Origin: DATBHM01 sp963772375
GTDB taxonomy: Bacteria > Actinomycetota > UBA4738 > JACQTL01
Assembly (NCBI GenBank): GCA_963772375.1
Contig: CAVYXG010000010.1
Span: forward strand, 1 to 22,442
Reading direction: 5' to 3'
DNA length: 22,442 bases
The notes beneath the pieces were generated by a model, which searched no databases, was not told the origin of the DNA, and saw only the letters and a list, made by a program, of their open reading frames with translations. A program made the translations under genes and the position numbers. This document shows positions 8,072 to 16,347 of this stretch, in pieces (positions within the stretch are counted from its first letter, which is position 1; each line of letters opens with the position of its first letter).

Positions 8072-9001
8072 TCATTCGTCCTCGATCCGCTGGAACGAGT
8101 CGCGGAAGCTGAGCTCGTGCGAGGGCGGCGCGAGTTGCGGACGCGCGCCGGGGTTCAGCGTGTGCTTTTCCCCGCCGCGGACGAACCTGCCGAGCCGCCC
8201 GGTGTCGTGTGCGAACACGGCCCCGGCGCACGCACCGATCAGGACACAGATCGCTGCTCCAGAGAACCAGGTCACCAGCGCCAGGGCGATGCCGAAGACG
8301 CCGAACTGCGCTTCGTTGCTCCTCACGATCGCCGGCATCCAGATCGAGGCCGACAATGCGAACAAGGCCAGCGCGACGCCGGTGATGACGCCGGTGGGGA
8401 TCAGGACGCGCCACCGGACCTCGCCCAGCAGGAGCAGCCACGCGGTGAACCACCACAGACCCGCGGTCACCCCCACCGTCACGATCGCGAAGGCCCCGGA
8501 TCCCGCTCCACCGCCGACGACTCCGGCAAGCGCGCCGAGGATCGCAAGGCACGCCAGCATCGCCAGGAGCCAGATCATCCCCCGCCAGAAGGCGGCGACG
8601 CCCGCGCCGGGCGGCCGCCGCCACGCTCGCAGGTACACGCGCTGCAGGGCGGTGGTGAACGACGTCGCGAACAGGACCGTGAACACGAGCCCGAGCAGGC
8701 CGGTGGCCTTCCGCACGTCGTCCGAGGACGCGAAAGCGTCCTGGACGATCGTGAGCGCGTTGCCCTGCATGCCGAATCGGGTCGCGACGGACGAGACGAT
8801 CGACGACCGGATGGTCGCGGGCACGAAGGCCGCGACCACGATGACCAGCGGGAAGAACGAAACGAACCCCTTCCCCGCCAGCGCGATGCTTCGATCGACG
8901 AACTCGATCTCCAGCATGCGCTCCCACACCCGCCAGAGGAACGATCGCTCCAACCGGGCACGGAGTCCGGCCCGGCGGGTGGTGCTCGCGTCGGCTGTCA
9001 T
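8072..9001 (-). CDS. YihY/virulence factor BrkB family membrane protein
   Basis: About 309 residues, a normal length for the YihY/BrkB (formerly 'RNase BN') family. The N-terminal amphipathic part includes FVDRSIALAGKGFVSFFPLVIVVAAFVPA, the family's first helix region. Then come FATSFTTALQRVYLRAWRRPP, close to the family's conserved Y-x-R-x-W stretch, and four further hydrophobic helices with GLWWFTAWLLLLGEVRWRVLIPTGVITG. The frame is open far upstream, across the CMD gene, and ATGs occur at 9130, 9019, 9010 and 9001. The first gives a low-complexity Arg/Ala tail. I prefer 9001 because of the family length and the GGGGCGG tract upstream. Function is unsettled in the family. Probably co-transcribed with the genes on both sides; the 215-base gap to the CMD gene shows nothing else. 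Confidence 0.88.
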   Translation of the reverse strand: MTADASTTRRAGLRARLERSFLWRVWERMLEIEFVDRSIALAGKGFVSFFPLVIVVAAFVPATIRSSIVSSVATRFGMQGNALTIVQDAFASSDDVRKATGLLGLVFTVLFATSFTTALQRVYLRAWRRPPGAGVAAFWRGMIWLLAMLACLAILGALAGVVGGGAGSGAFAIVTVGVTAGLWWFTAWLLLLGEVRWRVLIPTGVITGVALALFALSASIWMPAIVRSNEAQFGVFGIALALVTWFSGAAICVLIGACAGAVFAHDTGRLGRFVRGGEKHTLNPGARPQLAPPSHELSFRDSFQRIEDE

Positions 9002-9215
9002 GAATGCCATCCGCCCCATCAACCGGCCCGTGCTTCCGAGACCGCGGTGGCCGCGTCGGGGACGATCGGGAGCAGGCGGTGCGCGGGCCCGCCGGGCGGC
9101 TGCTTCGCCCGTCCATCGTCCATTCGACATCCCTCGAGTCGGGGCGGGCCCGGCGTGTTCGGAGGGCGCCCGGGATAGGGCTCGGCTCGGGCTCCCGGGC
9201 GCCCTCCTTGGTCTC

Positions 9216-9566
9216 CTACGCGTCGTCCTCGCCGTCGTCGTCCTCGTCGTCGAGCTCCGCCTCGGCAAGGAGTTCGGCGAACCCGAGCGCCCGGGCCACC
9301 CTGCCCACGGCGGACACCACACGTGTGGTCCCGACGATCGGCGCCACGGCTGCAAACACGTCCCGGACGGTCTCCCCATCCAGCCCCGCTTCCCTGGCGG
9401 CGGCCAGGTTCAGCAGGTACGAGGCGGGTGGCGCGTCCACCGCGACCAGCGCGGCGAGGCGCACCTGCATGAGGCTCTGCGGATCGAGCCCCGAGGCCTC
9501 GACCGAAGCGACGGTCATCGTTGCCAGGAGATCTCGGATCGGGGTCTCGTCACTTCCGTTGCTCAT
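9216..9566 (-). CDS. Carboxymuconolactone decarboxylase-like (AhpD-fold) small protein lacking redox cysteines
   Basis: A 116-residue soluble protein. The helical core RLAALVAVDAPPASYLLNLAAAREAGLDGETVRDVFAAVAPIVGTTRVVSAVGRVARALGF follows the CMD/AhpD pattern. The place where AhpD-type enzymes carry CxxC reads APPASYL, and the protein has no cysteine at all, so peroxidase or disulfide chemistry is not expected. The tail is strongly acidic (DDEDDDGEDD). The ATG at 9566 is chosen over 9599 because AGGGAGA lies just upstream and homologous sequence begins after it. It lies 34 bases after the AI-2E gene and belongs to that unit. A paralogue with the same core is at 10980-11396. Confidence 0.8.
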   Translation of the reverse strand: MSNGSDETPIRDLLATMTVASVEASGLDPQSLMQVRLAALVAVDAPPASYLLNLAAAREAGLDGETVRDVFAAVAPIVGTTRVVSAVGRVARALGFAELLAEAELDDEDDDGEDDA

Positions 9567-9600
9567 TCCCGTTCTCCCTTCCTGTCGTAATGCGAGCACG

Positions 9601-10725
9601 TCAGTGGAGCAGGTCCTTCACAGTGGGCTGAGCCTTGTCGGCCACGATCTTGAAGAAGCCCCTTGATCGCAGGCGGGCGATGGCCTTGCCTGCGATCACC
9701 GTGAACGGCACGGCCAGGATCAGTCCGACGATGCCGGCCAGGAAGCCGCCCAACGCGGTAGCGACAAGGACGAGCAACGGGTGGATGTCGAGAGTGCGGC
9801 CCATCACCTTGGGCTCCACGAAGTTCTCGAGCACCAGGTTCGAAGCCAGCACCACCGCGAGCATCACGACCGCCACACCGATTCCGCCGTCCCCGAGGGC
9901 GACGATCACGGCCAGGCCACCGCCGAGGAAGGCGCCGATGTACGGGATGTAGCCCCCGATGAAGTTGGCCACCACGATGGTGAACACGAGTGGCAGGCCG
10001 AGCAGGAGGCTGGCGACGCCGATGACGACCGCCACGATGGCCGACATGACGGTCCGGCCCTTCCCGTACTCCCGCAAGATCCCGCAGGCCTCGCCGATGA
10101 AGCCATCGACGTCGTCCCGGATCGATTCGTCGACCTGCCGGACAGCGGCTCGTCGCAGGCTGGCCCCGTCCTTCAGCAGGTAGTACATGATCAAGGCGCC
10201 CAGGATCAGTGCGCCGGCGAAGGTGACCACCGAGCCGACCCCCTCGACCAACGCGGAGACGACCCCCCCGTTGACCATCGGTGCCGCGTCCTTGGTCGCC
10301 GCCTGGGCGTCGTTCAGCGCCCCCGGGTCCACACCGAGCGAGTCGACCGTCTGCTGCACCGCGGCATTGACCGAGGCGCCGATCTCATCCGTCTGGTCGA
10401 GGATGCCCTTGACGGTCGCGACGAGCACGCCGCCCATCACGACGAGCAGTCCCAGGACGATGACGCCGGCCGCGAGCGAGGGCTTCCATCCGTGGAGCTT
10501 CAGCGTTCCGACCATGGGCTTGAAGATCACGGCCAGCACGGCCGCGAAGATCAGGGGGAGGACGATCTCGCTCACCGCCGCCAGGGCGCTCACCACGATT
10601 ACCGTCGCCACCACGACGCCGACGAAGCTCCACGCCCACAGTCCGATCTTCGGTGCGGAGCGCAGTCGGGAGCCGGCCCCCGAATCGCTCACCTCCGACT
10701 GGAGGCGACTACTTCCCCCGGACAT
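9601..10725 (-). CDS. AI-2E family (PerM/UPF0118) transporter
   Basis: A 374-residue polytopic membrane protein. Two helices near the N-terminus (IGLWAWSFVGVVVATVIVVSALAAV and IVLPLIFAAVLAVIFKPMVGTLK) precede a long soluble segment of alternating charged and amphipathic residues. The conserved C-terminal block follows: VANFIGGYIPYIGAFLGGGLAVIVAL, LVLENFVEPKVMGRTLDIHPLLVLVATALGGFLAGIVGLILAVPF. This is the family's diagnostic region (ENxxxP, G-x-x-L-x-x-HP). Members export varied small molecules or ions; the autoinducer name comes from one member. The ATG at 10725 has AGGTGG five bases upstream, better than the GTG at 10755. It is the first gene of a four-gene minus-strand unit and has motif copies B and F upstream. 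Confidence 0.92.
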   Translation of the reverse strand: MSGGSSRLQSEVSDSGAGSRLRSAPKIGLWAWSFVGVVVATVIVVSALAAVSEIVLPLIFAAVLAVIFKPMVGTLKLHGWKPSLAAGVIVLGLLVVMGGVLVATVKGILDQTDEIGASVNAAVQQTVDSLGVDPGALNDAQAATKDAAPMVNGGVVSALVEGVGSVVTFAGALILGALIMYYLLKDGASLRRAAVRQVDESIRDDVDGFIGEACGILREYGKGRTVMSAIVAVVIGVASLLLGLPLVFTIVVANFIGGYIPYIGAFLGGGLAVIVALGDGGIGVAVVMLAVVLASNLVLENFVEPKVMGRTLDIHPLLVLVATALGGFLAGIVGLILAVPFTVIAGKAIARLRSRGFFKIVADKAQPTVKDLLH

Positions 10726-10824
10726 CACGTCCACCTGATCGGTCACTCCGTCCACCGATCACTGGCGATTCGCACCGAGCCACGACCTCGAGCCGATCCC
10801 GAATGCATGCCCAGATGAAACGCC

Positions 10825-10841
10825 GGCACGGACACCGTGCC
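10825..10841 (-). other. Perfect hairpin in the AI-2E leader
   Basis: GGCACGG (10825-10831) pairs with CCGTGCC (10835-10841) around a three-base loop. It touches the end of motif copy B, which it overlaps by three bases, and lies about 100 bases before the AI-2E start. It could be a leader-RNA hairpin or a second protein-binding dyad. Confidence 0.4.
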
Positions 10842-10863
10842 ATCACGCAAAACAGATGAAAGG
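10839..10863 (-). promoter_or_regulatory. Shared 25-bp motif, copy B (AI-2E unit)
   Basis: On the minus strand the core is TCATCTGTTTTGCGTGA with flanks CCTT and TGGC, nearly identical to copy A. It lies 113 bases before the AI-2E start codon in a 254-base gap between divergent genes. Confidence 0.7.
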
Positions 10864-10910
10864 CACGGTCTTTGCCCGACGGTTCGCATCCGGGCATGGC
10901 GATACCTAGG

Positions 10911-10935
10911 GGGATCACGCATTTTGGATGAAGCC
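10911..10935. promoter_or_regulatory. Shared 25-bp motif, copy F (divergent gap)
   Basis: Read on the minus strand the core is TCATCCAAAATGCGTGA, which combines the left half of copy A with the right half of copy B. Read on the plus strand it is TCACGCATTTTGGATGA, close to copy D. The flanking bases CCTT/TGGC are less conserved. It lies 72 bases from copy B and 44 bases before the plus-strand CMD-like gene, so it may serve either direction. Confidence 0.55.
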
Positions 10936-10979
10936 TGCGGCAGCATGCTTGGAGTAGCGTTTCCCTCGCTCGATGCCTG

Positions 10980-11396
10980 ATGAAGTGCCCTGCGGGGCAT
11001 GTCGCGAGAATCCCGCTGGGAACCATGGTCGCATCGGTTTGTCGGGATGGAAGAGGTTGGCGCGTCACGGATTACGCAGATCGCCTGAGACGGCTGGCTG
11101 TCAACGACCCGCTCATCTCCGCCGACGTCGTCGGCGGAGCCGGGGTCGAGTCCGATGACCTCGATCCGAAGACGCGGGCGCTCACCCGCCTCGCCGCGCT
11201 GATCGCCGTCAGCGGCCCATCCTCATCTTTCGGGGCCCTCGCCGACGCCGCGGTGAGCATGGGCGCGAGCGCCGCAGAGATTGCGGAGGTCCTGGTGAGC
11301 GTCGCCCCCGTCGTGGGTCTCCCTCGGACCGTCGCCGCCGCCGCGAACCTCGCTCTCGCGCTCGGATACGACCTCGAGAATTCGCCCGAACAGTAG
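10980..11396 (+). CDS. Second CMD-like (AhpD-fold) small protein
   Basis: Up to 138 residues. The core TRALTRLAALIAVSGPSSSFGALADAAVSMGASAAEIAEVLVSVAPVVGLPRTVAAAANLALALGYDLE aligns with the protein at 9216-9566. Both share R-L-A-A-L-x-A-V, V-A-P-x-V-G and a terminal A-x-A-L-G. As in that paralogue, the CxxC redox site is absent (SGPSSSFG). The two cysteines present are in the N-terminal 25 residues, which may not be translated. The start is uncertain: ATG at 10980 has no clear ribosome site, and ATG at 11025 is preceded by GCTGGG. It is divergent from the AI-2E unit and 44 bases after motif copy F. It may be a single-gene unit, because copy C follows before the next gene. Confidence 0.78.
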   Translation: MKCPAGHVARIPLGTMVASVCRDGRGWRVTDYADRLRRLAVNDPLISADVVGGAGVESDDLDPKTRALTRLAALIAVSGPSSSFGALADAAVSMGASAAEIAEVLVSVAPVVGLPRTVAAAANLALALGYDLENSPEQ

Positions 11397-11427
11397 CTCT
11401 CCGCGTCGAATTCCCCCGCTCGAGCAA

Positions 11428-11452
11428 CCTTTCACGCACTCTGCGTGATGGC
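11428..11452 (+). promoter_or_regulatory. Shared 25-bp motif, copy C (DUF7144 unit)
   Basis: Core TCACGCACTCTGCGTGA, a perfect six-base dyad around five bases, with flanks CCTT and TGGC exactly as in copies A and B. It is 85 bases before the start of the DUF7144 gene. A weaker inverted repeat, GGGATG (11453-11458) with CATCCC (11474-11479), follows in the leader. Confidence 0.7.
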
Positions 11453-11537
11453 GGGATGACGAGAACGGGGTTCCATCCCACCACGATCCGCGGATCGTCA
11501 CGCGAAGTCGCTGACGAATGAATGGAAGGAGGAAGGC

Positions 11538-11936
11538 ATGTCGCACGAGCGGAGTGCCGGCGCGGTGGGCTGGACCGTCTTCGCCGGGGTCATGATGATC
11601 ATCCTCGGCGCGTTCCACGCAATCGCCGGGCTCGCAGGCGTCATCAAGAACGACTTCTACGCCCTCACCCCGAACTATGTGCTGAAGTTCGACGTGACGA
11701 CGTGGGGATGGATTCACCTCATCGCCGGCATCATCATCCTGTTCGCCGGGTTCGGCGTGTATCGCGGCGCGGTGTGGGCGCGGACCGTCGGGGTGATCCT
11801 GGCGGGTCTGAGCGGCCTGCTGGCATTCGCCTGGATTCCCCTCTACCCGATCTGGGCGATCGTCTTCATCGCAATGGACATTGCCATCATCTGGGCCCTG
11901 ACGGCACACGGCCGCGATATCACGATGGAGGCATGA
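11538..11936 (+). CDS. DUF7144 family four-helix membrane protein
   Basis: A 132-residue membrane protein with four hydrophobic helices: GWTVFAGVMMIILGAFHAIAGLAGV, TWGWIHLIAGIIILFAGFGVYRG, WARTVGVILAGLSGLLAFAWI and YPIWAIVFIAMDIAIIWALTAHG. The pattern of the first loop (KNDFYALTPNYVLKFDVTTWGWIHL) and the ending ALTAHG are typical of the DUF7144 proteins common in Streptomyces and relatives. Function is unknown. The ATG has a strong GGAAGGAGG ribosome site. First gene of a plus-strand unit controlled by copy C; the DUF2252 gene starts 34 bases after it. Confidence 0.85.
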   Translation: MSHERSAGAVGWTVFAGVMMIILGAFHAIAGLAGVIKNDFYALTPNYVLKFDVTTWGWIHLIAGIIILFAGFGVYRGAVWARTVGVILAGLSGLLAFAWIPLYPIWAIVFIAMDIAIIWALTAHGRDITMEA

Positions 11937-11970
11937 GACCGAATTTTCTCGAAGCTCAGGAGGGCTGCAG

Positions 11971-13405
11971 ATGAGCTCGACCAAGATCAAGCACCCCAGC
12001 ATCGAGGACCGGGTGTCGCTCGGAAAGCGAATGCGGGGCACCGCTTCGCCGTCCGACCATGCGGGATGGAAGCCGGCCGCGGATCGTCCCGATCCCGTGT
12101 CGCTCCTCGAACAGCAGAACGTCACGCGGGAGCAGGACGTGGTCCCCGTCCGGCACGGCCGGATGATGGTGTCACCGTTCACGTTCTACCGGGGCGCGGC
12201 GAAGATCATGGCGTCCGACCTGAAGGAGACGCCGCGAGCCGGCCTCGACGCGCAACTCTGCGGGGACGCCCACCTGTCCAATTTCGGCATGTTCGCGTCG
12301 CCCGAGCGGGTGTTGATGTTCGACGTGAACGACTTCGACGAGACGCTTCCGGGGCCGTTCGAATACGACGTCAAGCGCCTGTCCGCGAGCTTCACGATCG
12401 CGGGACGGAACAACGGCCACACCAAGGCGGAGACGACGTGCGGTCACGACCGCCTCGGTGCGCGCCTACCGGGAGGCCATGGCGGCGTTCGCCCAGATGA
12501 GGACGATGGATGTCTGGTACGCGCACCTCTCCGAGCAGGATCTGCTGGCCGCGATCAAGACCCTCGCGAAGTCCGGAGACGCCAAGGGCAAGAAGGATGC
12601 GAAGAAAGGCGAGAAGCGCGCCCAGGCGATCGTCGCCAGGGCGCGGACGCGGGACAGCCTGCAGGCGCTGTCGAAGCTCGCCGAGCAGGTCGACGGCCGG
12701 TACCGGATCATCAGCCAGCCGCCGATCGTGATCCCTCTTCGGGACCTTCCACAGACCGCAGGGATGTCGCCCGACGCGTTGCAGGACATGGTCCACGAGC
12801 AGTTCCGGTCGTACCGGTCCACCCTGCAGAGCGACCGACGTCACCTGTTGGAGCGCTTCGAGATCATCGATGTCGCCCGCAAGGTGGTGGGCGTCGGGAG
12901 CGTCGGGACGCGGGCGTTCATCGTCCTGCTCCAGGGCCGCGACCAGGAGGATCCGCTGTTCCTGCAGGTCAAGGAGGCCTCGGCTTCCGTGCTCGAGGAC
13001 CACCTCCCGAAGAGCAAGCACGCGCAGCCGGGCGAACGGGTCGTCCATGGCCAGCGGATGATGCAGGCCGCGAGCGACATCTTCCTCGGCTGGACCAAGG
13101 GCGTGGAGGCGAACCGCCATCTCTACTGGCGGCAGCTCCGCGACATGAAGGGGTCCGCCGTCGTCGAGGCCATGACCCCGGGCAACCTCGAGTTCTATGC
13201 CGGCGCCTGCGCGTGGACGCTCGCACGGGCCCACGCCCGGTCCGGGGACGCCGTCGCGATCTCGTCCTACCTCGGCAAGGGCGATGGCTTCGACCGGTCG
13301 GTCGCCGACTTCAGCGAGCGCTACGCGGACCAGAACCAGCGGGACTATGAGGCCTTCGTCAAGGCGATCCGCTCCGGGAGATTGGAGGTGCTCGAAGGCG
13401 TCTGA
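11971..13405 (+). pseudogene. DUF2252 family protein, interrupted by a frameshift
   Basis: Two adjacent frames together make one DUF2252 protein of about 477 residues, a normal family length. The first part (11971 to about 12438, ATG with AGGAGG) carries SPFTFYRGAAKIMASDL (about 68-84), GDAHLSNFGMF (98-108) and FDVNDFDETLPGPFEYDVKRLSAS (117-140). After ...NNGHTKAETT the reading must skip one base near 12439 to continue as AVTTASVRAYREAMAAFAQM and run to the TGA at 13403-13405. Without the skip the first frame runs through unrelated Arg/Gly-rich sequence. The second part could also be read alone from a GTG at 12458, but it would lack the conserved N-terminal core. The domain resembles the aminoglycoside-phosphotransferase/kinase fold; substrate is unknown. 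There is no slippery run, so true mutation or assembly error is likelier than programmed shifting. Confidence 0.85.
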
Positions 13406-13449
13406 TGGCAGAGCAGAGAAGGCGATCGGAATCTCGAGAGGAGACTGCG

Positions 13450-13956
13450 ATGAGCGATGCAGACACGATGGTGGTCCTGGGAGCGTCCTACGACTCCCTG
13501 GACGCGGCGGAGGGCGACTACCAGGCCGTGAAGGACCTGTACTACGCGGCCGGCGTGGGACACCTTTTCGACGCCGCGGTCGTGCAGAAGAGCGAAGACG
13601 GCAAGATCAAGGTGGTCGACAAGCACGAGCAGTCCACGCGCCACGGCGCCTGGAAGGGCCTGGCGATCGGAGCCGTGGTCGCGATCCTTCCCGGGATCGG
13701 CCTGGGTGTCGCGGCCGCCGCCGGCGCCGGAATCGGCGCCATCTCGGGGCACATCAAGAACGGCATGAGCAACGACGACCTCAAGGAGCTCGGTTCCGTT
13801 CTCGAGAACGGCGAGGCCGGGCTGATCGTGCTGTACGCGACCAACATGGCCGACCAGGTCTCCGCGGCCATCACAGCCGAGAACCAGTTCGTCTCGGACG
13901 AGATCGACGCGGACGCGGACGAGCTCGCCAAGCAGCTGAAGGCCGAAGGGAGCTGA
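13450..13956 (+). CDS. DUF1269 family protein with glycine-zipper-like segment
   Basis: A 168-residue protein. The N-terminal ferredoxin-like half (MVVLGASYDSLDAAEGDYQAVKDLYYAAGVGHLFDAAVVQKSEDGKIKVVDKHEQSTRHGAWKG) is typical of DUF1269. It is followed by a hydrophobic Gly/Ala stretch (GLAIGAVVAILPGIGLGVAAAAGAGIGAISGHI) that could insert in or bind membranes. The remainder is a helical acidic end (DEIDADADELAKQLKAEG). Function is unknown; relatives are often found beside stress and membrane genes. The ATG at 13450 with GAGAGGAGA is chosen rather than the in-frame ATG at 13405, which overlaps the DUF2252 stop. Last gene of the unit. Confidence 0.85.
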   Translation: MSDADTMVVLGASYDSLDAAEGDYQAVKDLYYAAGVGHLFDAAVVQKSEDGKIKVVDKHEQSTRHGAWKGLAIGAVVAILPGIGLGVAAAAGAGIGAISGHIKNGMSNDDLKELGSVLENGEAGLIVLYATNMADQVSAAITAENQFVSDEIDADADELAKQLKAEGS

Positions 13957-13970
13957 CCCCGGAAGGGTCA
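13954..13970. terminator. Hairpin between convergent genes
   Basis: TGACCC (13954-13959) pairs with GGGTCA (13965-13970) around a five-base loop, and the left arm includes the DUF1269 stop codon. It fills the 24-base gap to the stop of the convergent LuxR gene and may serve both strands. No T-run. Confidence 0.4.
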
Positions 13971-13980
13971 CGGCGACCGG

Positions 13981-16302
13981 CTACTCGCCGAGCAGGCCGA
14001 TCGCCGTGGCGTGTTCCACGGCGGCGGTTCGCGACGAGACGCCGAGCTTCCGGTAGATCGAACCGACCTGTGACCGGACGGTGTTGTGCGATACGAACAG
14101 GCGTCCGGCGATCTCGGGGAACTTGAGGTGCGTCTGGAGGTAGGGAAGAAGCCGAAGCTCTGCGGGGCTGAGCGGCTGTGCCACGGGCACCCCGTCGTTC
14201 ACGGCCAGGTCGAGCTTGTCGCGAACTCCCTGGGTCTCGTCGGCCAACGCTCCGAGGCGTGGCCGCCGACGAAAGATATCGTCCACCTCTCGGATCAGGT
14301 GCCGCGCGGTGGTGGGATCGCCCATGGCCACATATACCTTTGCGAGCTCGAGCCGCATATGGACGGCCACCCACGGCAGGACGAACGTGAAGGTCGGTCG
14401 CGCTCGCATCGCGCGGGCCAGCTGGCGATTCGCCTCATTCGGTGCCCCCCGATGCAGGGCGAGCCTGGCCGCGGCGGCGAACGCCAGCACCGACATCCAG
14501 TAGTCGTGCATCCGATGCTCGTCGACCGTCGAGAGGGCCCTCTCGAGGTGATCGGCGGCAATGCGCCATTCCCCGTGATCCAGCGCCATCAAGGCGAGCT
14601 CCGATGCGCTCAGGACGATCGTGTCGGTATTGCCCATGGCGCCCGCCTGCGCGGCCGTCTCCGTGAACACGGCCACAGCCCGGTCGCGGTTGCCGGCGAG
14701 CATGTGCGCCTCCGCCAAGAGCGCGAGCGCCGTGTCCCGCCAGGGGCTCCACGGCTGCTCCTGAGCGACCGCGAACTCAGCGTCTGCCATCATCTGCTCG
14801 GGGCCGTTGGCACACATGACGACCCGGAACATGGCCCGAACACTGTCGAACGACGTCATGCCGTCCACCGGCGCCTGCTCGAATGACGCGCCCTCGACGA
14901 CCGCCGCCCATCGCTGAGCCTCCGTTGTGCGCCCGGTCAACGCGGCGACCCAGCCCGCCAGGACCGCGAGCGGGGGGTACCCCTCGATGCTCGAGTCGCC
15001 GAGTGTCGAAAGCCACCGCCGCACGGTCGACAACTGGCCGACGTTGTACGTGGGAAGCACCAACTCCGTCAGCAGCCGAACGCATCGGTCCCGTTCGCTC
15101 GTGTTCAGCAGGTGTTCGAGGGCCAGCTGCGGGGAGCCCTGCGACTCGTACCAGTCGGCGGCTCGCAGATGGACCTTCGCGATGACGTCGGGCTCGGTCC
15201 GGCGCAGCTCGCCGAGCAGGAACTCCCGGAAGAGACCGTGGTACCGGTACCACTCGCGGTGCCGGTCGAGCGGGACCACGAACAGGCTCGAGGCCTCGAG
15301 ACGCCGGAGTTGCGCGCGACCACCCGACGCCTCGACGACGGCGTCGCAGAGGGGACCGGAGAGCTGATCCAGCACCGCCGTTCGCCGGAGGAACCGCTGG
15401 ACCTCCTCGGGCAGGAGCATGAACGACTCGCTGTACAGGTAGTCGGCGACGTATCGATCCTCCCCGGTCAGGGCCATCCCCTCACGGGGGTTCTCCTTGG
15501 AGATCACCGCTGCCAGGTACAGCCCGACCGGCCATCCTTCCGTGCGTTCGACGATCTCGTCTGCCTGCTCGGGCTCCAACTCGACCTGCGCCTCCGAGAA
15601 GATCTGGTGCGCGCCCGCCGAGTCGAGGGCAAGGTCGCCCGGTCCGAACTCCAGCGCGTCGCCCAACGCCCGGAGCCGCTGCAGGTGCGGCTGCTCCGCA
15701 CGGCTTGCCGCGACGATCTGTGATCCGTGGGGGATCCCCTCGATCACCACCTCGAGGACGTCCTGGCAGGCCGGCGATCGCACCTCGTGGAGGTCGTCCA
15801 GCATGAGCACGAACGAATCCGGGCTCGCCTGCAACGCCGAGGCCAGAAGCGGCGCAGCGCGTCCCAACACCGAGACACCCAGACCGCCCATGTCCGCGAT
15901 CAGATGCTCGCCCCCCGTGGAGATCCTCCCGTACGCCGACGCCAGCACGAACAACAGGGCTGCGGGGTCGTCGTCGAAGCTGTTGAGGGCCACCCAGGCG
16001 ACCGGGCGATCATCGGCGCCGGCCCACTCGGCCAGCAGGGTCGACTTGCCATACCCCGCCGGCGCCGTCACCCCGACAACGCGGCATCCGCTCGCACGTG
16101 CGGTCTGGATCAGTGGGGCACGGCTCACTGCTCCTGGCCGGGTCCGGGGTATCGAAAGCTTTGCGTCGAGCAATGTTCGACCAAGCTGGGCAGCGGGCGT
16201 GGACAACCCCTGCGAGCGCCCCACGACTTCAACAACCCTACTCGTCATCCCCTTGCTGACCATGACAGCGTCCTTGCACGCGGTGGAGATTCGGGTGGAC
16301 AT
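13981..16302 (-). CDS. LAL-type (MalT-like) LuxR transcriptional regulator, copy 1
   Basis: A 773-residue ATP-binding transcriptional regulator. After an N-tail, the motif LLDAKLSIPRTRPGAVSRAPLI leads to the Walker A site APAGYGKST (about 80-88) and Walker B FVLMLDD (about 164-170), forming a STAND-type NTPase. A long helical repeat (TPR-like) sensor region fills about 400-700. The C-terminus is a LuxR helix-turn-helix: LSPAELRLLPYLQTHLKFPEIAGRLFVSHNTVRSQVGSIYRKLGVSSRTAAVEHATAIGLL. Proteins of this class bind ATP and an inducer, oligomerise and activate transcription. The ATG at 16302 is used; the ATG at 16263 with AAGGA seven bases upstream is a good alternative. It starts 45 bases after the stop of copy 2 and is likely co-transcribed with it. 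Candidate regulator of the shared motif. Confidence 0.92.
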   Translation of the reverse strand: MSTRISTACKDAVMVSKGMTSRVVEVVGRSQGLSTPAAQLGRTLLDAKLSIPRTRPGAVSRAPLIQTARASGCRVVGVTAPAGYGKSTLLAEWAGADDRPVAWVALNSFDDDPAALLFVLASAYGRISTGGEHLIADMGGLGVSVLGRAAPLLASALQASPDSFVLMLDDLHEVRSPACQDVLEVVIEGIPHGSQIVAASRAEQPHLQRLRALGDALEFGPGDLALDSAGAHQIFSEAQVELEPEQADEIVERTEGWPVGLYLAAVISKENPREGMALTGEDRYVADYLYSESFMLLPEEVQRFLRRTAVLDQLSGPLCDAVVEASGGRAQLRRLEASSLFVVPLDRHREWYRYHGLFREFLLGELRRTEPDVIAKVHLRAADWYESQGSPQLALEHLLNTSERDRCVRLLTELVLPTYNVGQLSTVRRWLSTLGDSSIEGYPPLAVLAGWVAALTGRTTEAQRWAAVVEGASFEQAPVDGMTSFDSVRAMFRVVMCANGPEQMMADAEFAVAQEQPWSPWRDTALALLAEAHMLAGNRDRAVAVFTETAAQAGAMGNTDTIVLSASELALMALDHGEWRIAADHLERALSTVDEHRMHDYWMSVLAFAAAARLALHRGAPNEANRQLARAMRARPTFTFVLPWVAVHMRLELAKVYVAMGDPTTARHLIREVDDIFRRRPRLGALADETQGVRDKLDLAVNDGVPVAQPLSPAELRLLPYLQTHLKFPEIAGRLFVSHNTVRSQVGSIYRKLGVSSRTAAVEHATAIGLLGE

Positions 16303-16347
16303 GGGACCGAGAGCCCCGTGACACAGAAGGCCACTTCGACAGATTCG

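Noticed and set aside
7746..9590. Long open plus-strand frame (614 codons) opposite the YihY and flippase-like genes
   Set aside because: Composition is Arg/Pro/Thr/Ser-rich without domains, and it lies antisense to two recognisable proteins. It is a typical artefact of GC-rich codon bias.
10806..10822. Possible seventh motif copy (TTTCATCT on the minus strand)
   Set aside because: Only one half-site matches; the second half and the flanks do not.
12430..12460. Programmed frameshift in the DUF2252 gene
   Set aside because: No slippery heptamer, no stop-associated shift site and no clear stimulatory structure; mutation or assembly error is simpler.
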